From NCBI GenBank assembly GCA_937922435.1, contig CAKZVT010000038.1:1-24194 (forward strand): a DNA stretch of 24,194 nucleotides. The letters run 5' to 3'. The stretch comes from an uncultured Prevotella sp. (GTDB lineage: Bacteria > Bacteroidota > Bacteroidia > Bacteroidales > Bacteroidaceae). This document shows, piece after piece, positions 20,428 through 24,194 of this stretch. Positions within the stretch are counted from its first letter, which is position 1. Each line of letters opens with the position of its first letter. The notes beneath the pieces were generated by a model that saw only the letters and a program-made list of their open reading frames with translations, did no database searches and had not been told where the DNA came from. Made by a program: the position numbers and the translations under genes.

Positions 20428-22632
20428 TTACTTCAAGTTGTCAATAAAGAACTGCGTTATCTGCCTGAACAGGTGGTTACGCGTATTGCCGCCATAAATG
20501 CTGTGGTTGCGGTTCGTGTAGACGTTCATCTTGAAGTCCTTGTCCGCCTGTACCAGCGCTTCAGCGTATTCAAACGTGTTTTGCGGATGTACGTTGTCGT
20601 CGGCAAGGCCGTGGCAGAGCAGCAACGCTCCGTGCAGCTGGCCTGCACGCTTTATCGGGTTGATGTCATAGCCCGACGGGTTCTCCTTGGGCGTACGCAT
20701 ATACCTTTCCGTGTACACCGTGTCGTAATAACGCCAGTCTGTCGGCGGAGCTACCGCCACTCCGGCCTTGAACACTCCGCGCCCTTCGCTCATGCTCATA
20801 AGCGTGTTAAAACCGCCGTAGCTCCAGCCCCATATTCCTATATTGTCTTTATCAACGTAGGGCAACGAGGCAAGATAGAGGGCAGCCTCCACCTGGTCTT
20901 TCGACTCCATGTCGCCGAGCTTCATGTACGTACACTTCTCGAAGTCAGCGCCACGTCCGCCTGTTCCGCGTCCGTCAACGCAGACGAGGATGAAGCCTTG
21001 CTGCGCGAGACTCTCGTCAAACAAAGCTCCCTGCCCCATCGAGCCGATGTTCCATGAGTTCACAACCTGCTGGCTTCCCGGTCCGCTGTATTGCCACATT
21101 ATCACAGGATACTTCCTGTTTGCGTCAAAACCGGCAGGCTTTACCATCACTCCGTTAAGCTCAACGCCCTCTGATGTCTTGAAACTAAAGAATTCCTTTT
21201 CCGGCAGGTTGTATGATGCAAGTTTACCTTTCAGTGCCTTGTTGTCGAGCAACGTTACAATCTTCTTGCCTGCATTGGTGCAAACCGTGTATTCGTAAGG
21301 AGTGTTGCGGTCGCTCCACGAGTTGATGAAATACTTGTAGCCAGTGCTGAACACTGCGCTGTTCCATCCTTCCGCCGGGGTAAGGCATTCGGTCTTGCCG
21401 TTCTTGCCTGTCACATACACCTCGCGGTTCATCGGGTTCTTGCCTGCCGCCTGGTAATATACGTCGCCCGTGCGCTCGTCGTAACCGTACACCTCCGTCA
21501 CTTCGCCTGCGCCCTTTGTCAGCTGGCCTTGCAGCTGTCCGGTCATGCTGTACAGGTACAGCTGCATCTTGCCGCTCCTGTCGCTCGGCAGCAATATATG
21601 GCTTGCGGTCACCTGCACGCCGTCAAGCACCTCTTCCTTCACATACCTTGGCACGCTCTCGTCAATGAGCAGTTTTGCCACCGTGCTGCGCGGATTTACC
21701 GCATACAGGCACAGCTTGTCCTGATGGCGGTTCATCGTGTAGACTATTATCTTACCGGCGTCGGCCGTCGCCTTTATCCTCGGTATGTAGCCGTCGGCGT
21801 CAAGCGGCACTTGCATGGTGCGTGTCTGGCGCGACTGCGTGTCGAAGCTCATCACCGCCACCCTTGAATTGTCAGCCCCGGCCTTGGGGTACTTGTACGA
21901 ATACAGCCCCGGATATTCGGCATACTCGCTCTTTTCAGGCGCCAGTCCCTTGTACATCTGGAGCTGGTACATCGGCACTTTGCTCTCGTCAAACCTTATC
22001 CAGCACAGCATCGAGCCGTCGGCGTTGAACGTAAGTGCGCTGTTGAAGGCAAACTCCTCCTCATACACCCAGTCGGGCACGCCGTTTATTACGCCGCCCG
22101 GCTTGCCGTCTTTCGTCACCTGGCTCTCCGAGTTACCGTAAAGCAGCTTTATCAGGTATATGTTGTTCTCCCTCACGAAAGCCACCTTCAGGCCGTCGGG
22201 CGACCATACGGGCGACTGCTGCGGCCCTCCGTCAGAAAGGCGTTCGAGTCTGCGGTCGGCTATGTTATATATATAATAGGTGGCCGTGAACGAGCGGCGG
22301 TAAATCCTCTCCGTCTTGGTCTGTATAAGCATCTTGGTCTCGTCGGGGCTCATTATGTAGTTGTCGAAGCCGTCGACGCTCTCGCCTACCGTGTTGTTCA
22401 CATCAAACAGCACGCCCGTGCGCTTGCCTGTCTTGTATGAATACTTTTCAACCTTCTTGCCGTCTTTGCTTATCATGGCGTAGCTCTCGCCGTCTTTCAG
22501 CGGCGTCACCGCGCTAAGGCGTTCCGCCGCAAACTTGCCTGCTGCTATGTCTTTTATTGAAAGCATATCCTGCGACATCGTACTGCTTACGGCCATGAAC
22601 AACGCCGCACACATTACAAAAAACTTTCTCAT
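20428..22632 (-). CDS. dipeptidyl peptidase IV-like S9B serine peptidase
   Basis: The 734-aa exported peptidase starts with a signal peptide (MRKFFVMCAALFMAVSSTMS). A beta-propeller (about 40-480) contains DWVYEEEF, the double-Glu motif that binds the substrate amino terminus in DPP IV. The C-terminal alpha/beta-hydrolase domain has the nucleophile Ser604 in GWSYGGF, Asp678 in HGLADDNVH and His710 in NRNHSIYGG, so the triad is complete. It should release X-Pro (or X-Ala) dipeptides from oligopeptides in the periplasm, feeding amino acid use. It is the first gene of a two-gene operon with DUF4861. ATG 22632 is set by the signal peptide and lies 27 bp from a TATCTTTG -7 box. Length and motifs are normal for the family. 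Confidence 0.95.
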   Translation of the reverse strand: MRKFFVMCAALFMAVSSTMSQDMLSIKDIAAGKFAAERLSAVTPLKDGESYAMISKDGKKVEKYSYKTGKRTGVLFDVNNTVGESVDGFDNYIMSPDETKMLIQTKTERIYRRSFTATYYIYNIADRRLERLSDGGPQQSPVWSPDGLKVAFVRENNIYLIKLLYGNSESQVTKDGKPGGVINGVPDWVYEEEFAFNSALTFNADGSMLCWIRFDESKVPMYQLQMYKGLAPEKSEYAEYPGLYSYKYPKAGADNSRVAVMSFDTQSRQTRTMQVPLDADGYIPRIKATADAGKIIVYTMNRHQDKLCLYAVNPRSTVAKLLIDESVPRYVKEEVLDGVQVTASHILLPSDRSGKMQLYLYSMTGQLQGQLTKGAGEVTEVYGYDERTGDVYYQAAGKNPMNREVYVTGKNGKTECLTPAEGWNSAVFSTGYKYFINSWSDRNTPYEYTVCTNAGKKIVTLLDNKALKGKLASYNLPEKEFFSFKTSEGVELNGVMVKPAGFDANRKYPVIMWQYSGPGSQQVVNSWNIGSMGQGALFDESLAQQGFILVCVDGRGTGGRGADFEKCTYMKLGDMESKDQVEAALYLASLPYVDKDNIGIWGWSYGGFNTLMSMSEGRGVFKAGVAVAPPTDWRYYDTVYTERYMRTPKENPSGYDINPIKRAGQLHGALLLCHGLADDNVHPQNTFEYAEALVQADKDFKMNVYTNRNHSIYGGNTRNHLFRQITQFFIDNLK

Positions 22633-22658
22633 CGTTATTTTTCTGGTTAATTTTCGGG

Positions 22659-22666
22659 CAAAGATA
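22659..22666 (-). promoter_or_regulatory. -7 box of the DPP4 operon
   Basis: The minus strand reads TATCTTTG (TAnnTTTG), placing the transcription start about 20 nt before ATG 22632. No clear -33 TTTG is found at 19-21 bp. Confidence 0.6.
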
Positions 22667-22742
22667 ACTAAAAAACACTACATTTGCACCTGCAACTGAT
22701 TTAATTAATATTAATGGAAATGAAGAATGAGCAACAAATAAT

Positions 22743-22924
22743 AATGAATAATGAAAAATGAATAATGAATAATGAAAAATGAATAATGAAAAATGAATAA
22801 TGAATAATGAATAATGAATAATCAGGCATATGACACAACATAATCAACAAGAAAATTATTCATTTTTCATTATTCATTTTTAATTATTCATTTTTAATTT
22901 TGAATTTTTAATTTTGAATTTTTA
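22743..22924. repeat. 7-bp tandem repeats in two inverted arms
   Basis: The left arm (22743-22819) holds eleven uninterrupted heptamers of AATGAAT or AATGAAA. After 34 bp of unique sequence, the right arm (22858-22924) carries heptamers in the reverse sense: ATTCATT and TTTCATT first, then TTTAATT and TTGAATT, with the last unit running into the radical SAM ATG (TTTAATG). The arms can form a very long A/T hairpin. The right arm contains TAATTTTG twice (22895-22902 and 22909-22916), a match to the -7 promoter element. Confidence 0.93.
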
Positions 22925-23848
22925 ATGCTTCCATACAACGACTACGGCACATGGCTGCGCTCGCGCTTCCCGTTCAAGGTACAAAAGATTTCGGTCGACG
23001 CTGGCTTCACCTGCCCCAACCGCGACGGCCGCATAAGCCGTGGAGGATGTACCTTTTGCAACAACGACACGTTCAACCCGTCTTACTGCAACAAGGACGC
23101 GTCCGTAAGCGAACAGCTTGAAACGGGCAAACGCTTCTTTGCGCACAAATACCCCGACATGCGTTACCTGGCTTACTTCCAGGCATTCACCAACACTTAC
23201 GCGCCGCTCGACACGCTGAAACGCCTCTACGAGGAGGCTTTGAGTACGGACGGCGTGGTCGGAATCGTCATCGGCACGCGCCCCGACTGTGTCTGCCCTA
23301 CCCTGCTCGACTATCTCGCCACGCTTGCACGGCAGACGTTCGTCTCCGTAGAATACGGAATAGAGAGCACCAACGACGCTACCCTAAAACGCATCAACCG
23401 CGGCCACACCTTCGACTGCGCACGCCGCGCCATAGCCGACACCGCCGCGCGAGGCATCGTAACCGGCGGCCACGTCATCCTCGGACTGCCCAGAGAAGAC
23501 CGCGAGGAGAGCCTGCGGCAGGCCGGCACTATATCGGCTACGGCTCTCCACACGCTGAAAATACACCAGCTGCAAATAATCCGCGGCACGCGCCTCGCCC
23601 GCGAATACGCCGAGCAACCCTTCCACTTGTATTCGCCCGATGAATACATCGGTCTGCTTACCGAATACATACGCCGCCTGCGCCCCGACATCGTGCTCGA
23701 CCGCTTCACGTCCCAGTCGCCATCCGACATGCTCGTCGCACCGCGATGGGGACTGAAAAACCACGAGTTCGCCAACCTGCTCGCCAACCACATGCGCCGC
23801 ACAGGGGCGCGCCAAGGCCAGCTGTACACCGGCGGCGGCCAAGGCTGA
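22925..23848 (+). CDS. YhcC-like (TIGR01212) radical SAM protein
   Basis: The 307-aa cytosolic protein has the radical SAM cluster motif of the YhcC/TIGR01212 family, with Cys30, Cys42 and Cys45 in CPNRDGRISRGGCTFC. This wide spacing (C-x11-C-x2-C) is typical of the family. YLAYFQAFTNTYAP, VIGTRPDC, EYGIES, THVILGLP-like GGHVILGLPRED and HQLQIIRGTRLAREY follow in the usual order. It should bind one [4Fe-4S] cluster and cleave S-adenosylmethionine; the substrate of this family is not known to me. The protein is nearly full length, and the C-terminus ends with Gly-rich TGGGQG. ATG 22925 directly follows the heptamer repeat array, leaving almost no leader, so its promoter probably lies in the repeats. 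No gene follows within the window. Confidence 0.92.
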   Translation: MLPYNDYGTWLRSRFPFKVQKISVDAGFTCPNRDGRISRGGCTFCNNDTFNPSYCNKDASVSEQLETGKRFFAHKYPDMRYLAYFQAFTNTYAPLDTLKRLYEEALSTDGVVGIVIGTRPDCVCPTLLDYLATLARQTFVSVEYGIESTNDATLKRINRGHTFDCARRAIADTAARGIVTGGHVILGLPREDREESLRQAGTISATALHTLKIHQLQIIRGTRLAREYAEQPFHLYSPDEYIGLLTEYIRRLRPDIVLDRFTSQSPSDMLVAPRWGLKNHEFANLLANHMRRTGARQGQLYTGGGQG

Positions 23849-23885
23849 CCGCCGCACTCCTGCATCTTCGCGTAATTTGAAAATT

Positions 23886-24103
23886 ATCTTTCAATCTTTC
23901 ATCATAAGCGGTAACACGCTGGTTTTCAGCACGTTCTATGGTGAAAGATGACTGTCGGCATCTTTCACCATCCTTCATCAGCCGATGAAAGATGGTGAAG
24001 GATACAGCATACCATCTTTCACCGGCTAACACTCTAACTTAAAACGAGTTATCACTTATGGTGAAAGATTGAAGGATAAACGTCCGTAACTGAAAGATTG
24101 AAA
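23886..24103. repeat. cluster of GGTGAAAGAT-type decamers in both orientations
   Basis: At least four exact copies of GGTGAAAGAT (plus: 23940, 24060; minus: 23960, 24014) and several one- or two-base variants (23886, 23894, 23970, 23984, 23994, 24091) fall in 220 bp. ATGGTGAAAGATG (23938-23950) and its reverse (23959-23971) make a perfect 13-bp hairpin, and 23959-23979 pairs imperfectly with 23984-24004. No gene is visible from 23849 to the window end. Confidence 0.85.
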
Positions 24104-24126
24104 AATCAACGGCCTCGTTGTTTAGG

Positions 24127-24151
24127 TTCATCCACACATCTGTTGGATGAA
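24127..24151. other. 8-bp hairpin near the window end
   Basis: TTCATCCA (24127-24134) and TGGATGAA (24144-24151) form a perfect stem with a 9-nt loop. No U tract follows, so a terminator is not well supported; it may be a regulator site for a gene beyond the window. Confidence 0.35.
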
Positions 24152-24194
24152 ATAAAAACATTTGTTCATTATTTAATCATTACCGTCAATGAAT

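Noticed and set aside
22743..22924. Heptamer arrays as a CRISPR array
   Set aside because: The units are contiguous 7-mers with no unique spacers, and no cas gene is present.

Overview
The window looks like a Bacteroidales chromosome, most likely Prevotella or a close relative. The gene families and their protein sequences are typical of that group, and the promoters match the Bacteroidetes pattern (-33 TTTG, 19-21 bp, -7 TAnnTTTG) at several gene starts. No tRNA, rRNA, CRISPR array or transposase gene is visible. All assignments are from reading the sequence; no database was searched.

Left part (1-9328, all genes on the minus strand): a possible IS256-type end at the left edge; a membrane-anchored DUF5715/M15-like protein; a cytosolic alpha-glucan operon (debranching enzyme, GT4 glycogen-synthase-like enzyme, divergent GH57 protein) between a textbook promoter and a perfect 21-bp terminator; a miaA-lipid kinase operon; and gapA. 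A 22-bp tandem duplication sits across the miaA stop codon.

Middle (9527-12718): an accessory island. It holds a two-gene, restriction-modification-like unit (EcoRI-type adenine methyltransferase and a DUF262-HNH protein, 4-nt overlap). In front of it lies a leader of about 310 nt with a 27-bp hairpin, a 20-bp closing stem, a 13-bp pseudoknot-forming helix, a possible kissing interaction, and an 11-bp hairpin touching the start codon. Further upstream are a terminator, a possible small RNA and degenerate repeats, with no convincing gene. This structured leader is the best candidate here for something undescribed.

Right part (12719-23848): on the plus strand, a methylmalonyl-CoA operon (epimerase, carboxyltransferase, a 50-aa MmdE/OadG-tail-like protein, biotin carrier) that ends in a terminator without the membrane beta subunit. 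On the minus strand follow iorA-iorB-aminotransferase (aromatic 2-oxoacid metabolism) and a DPP4-DUF4861 operon of exported proteins. A plus-strand YhcC-like radical SAM gene closes the coding part.

Three intergenic regions carry short-period repeat arrays arranged as inverted arms: 8-mers between mce and mmdA, 7-mers running into the radical SAM start codon, and about 10-mers after that gene. Together the genes suggest an anaerobic saccharolytic gut or oral bacterium that stores alpha-glucan, runs glycolysis, uses the succinate/propionate branch, and converts amino acids and peptides.
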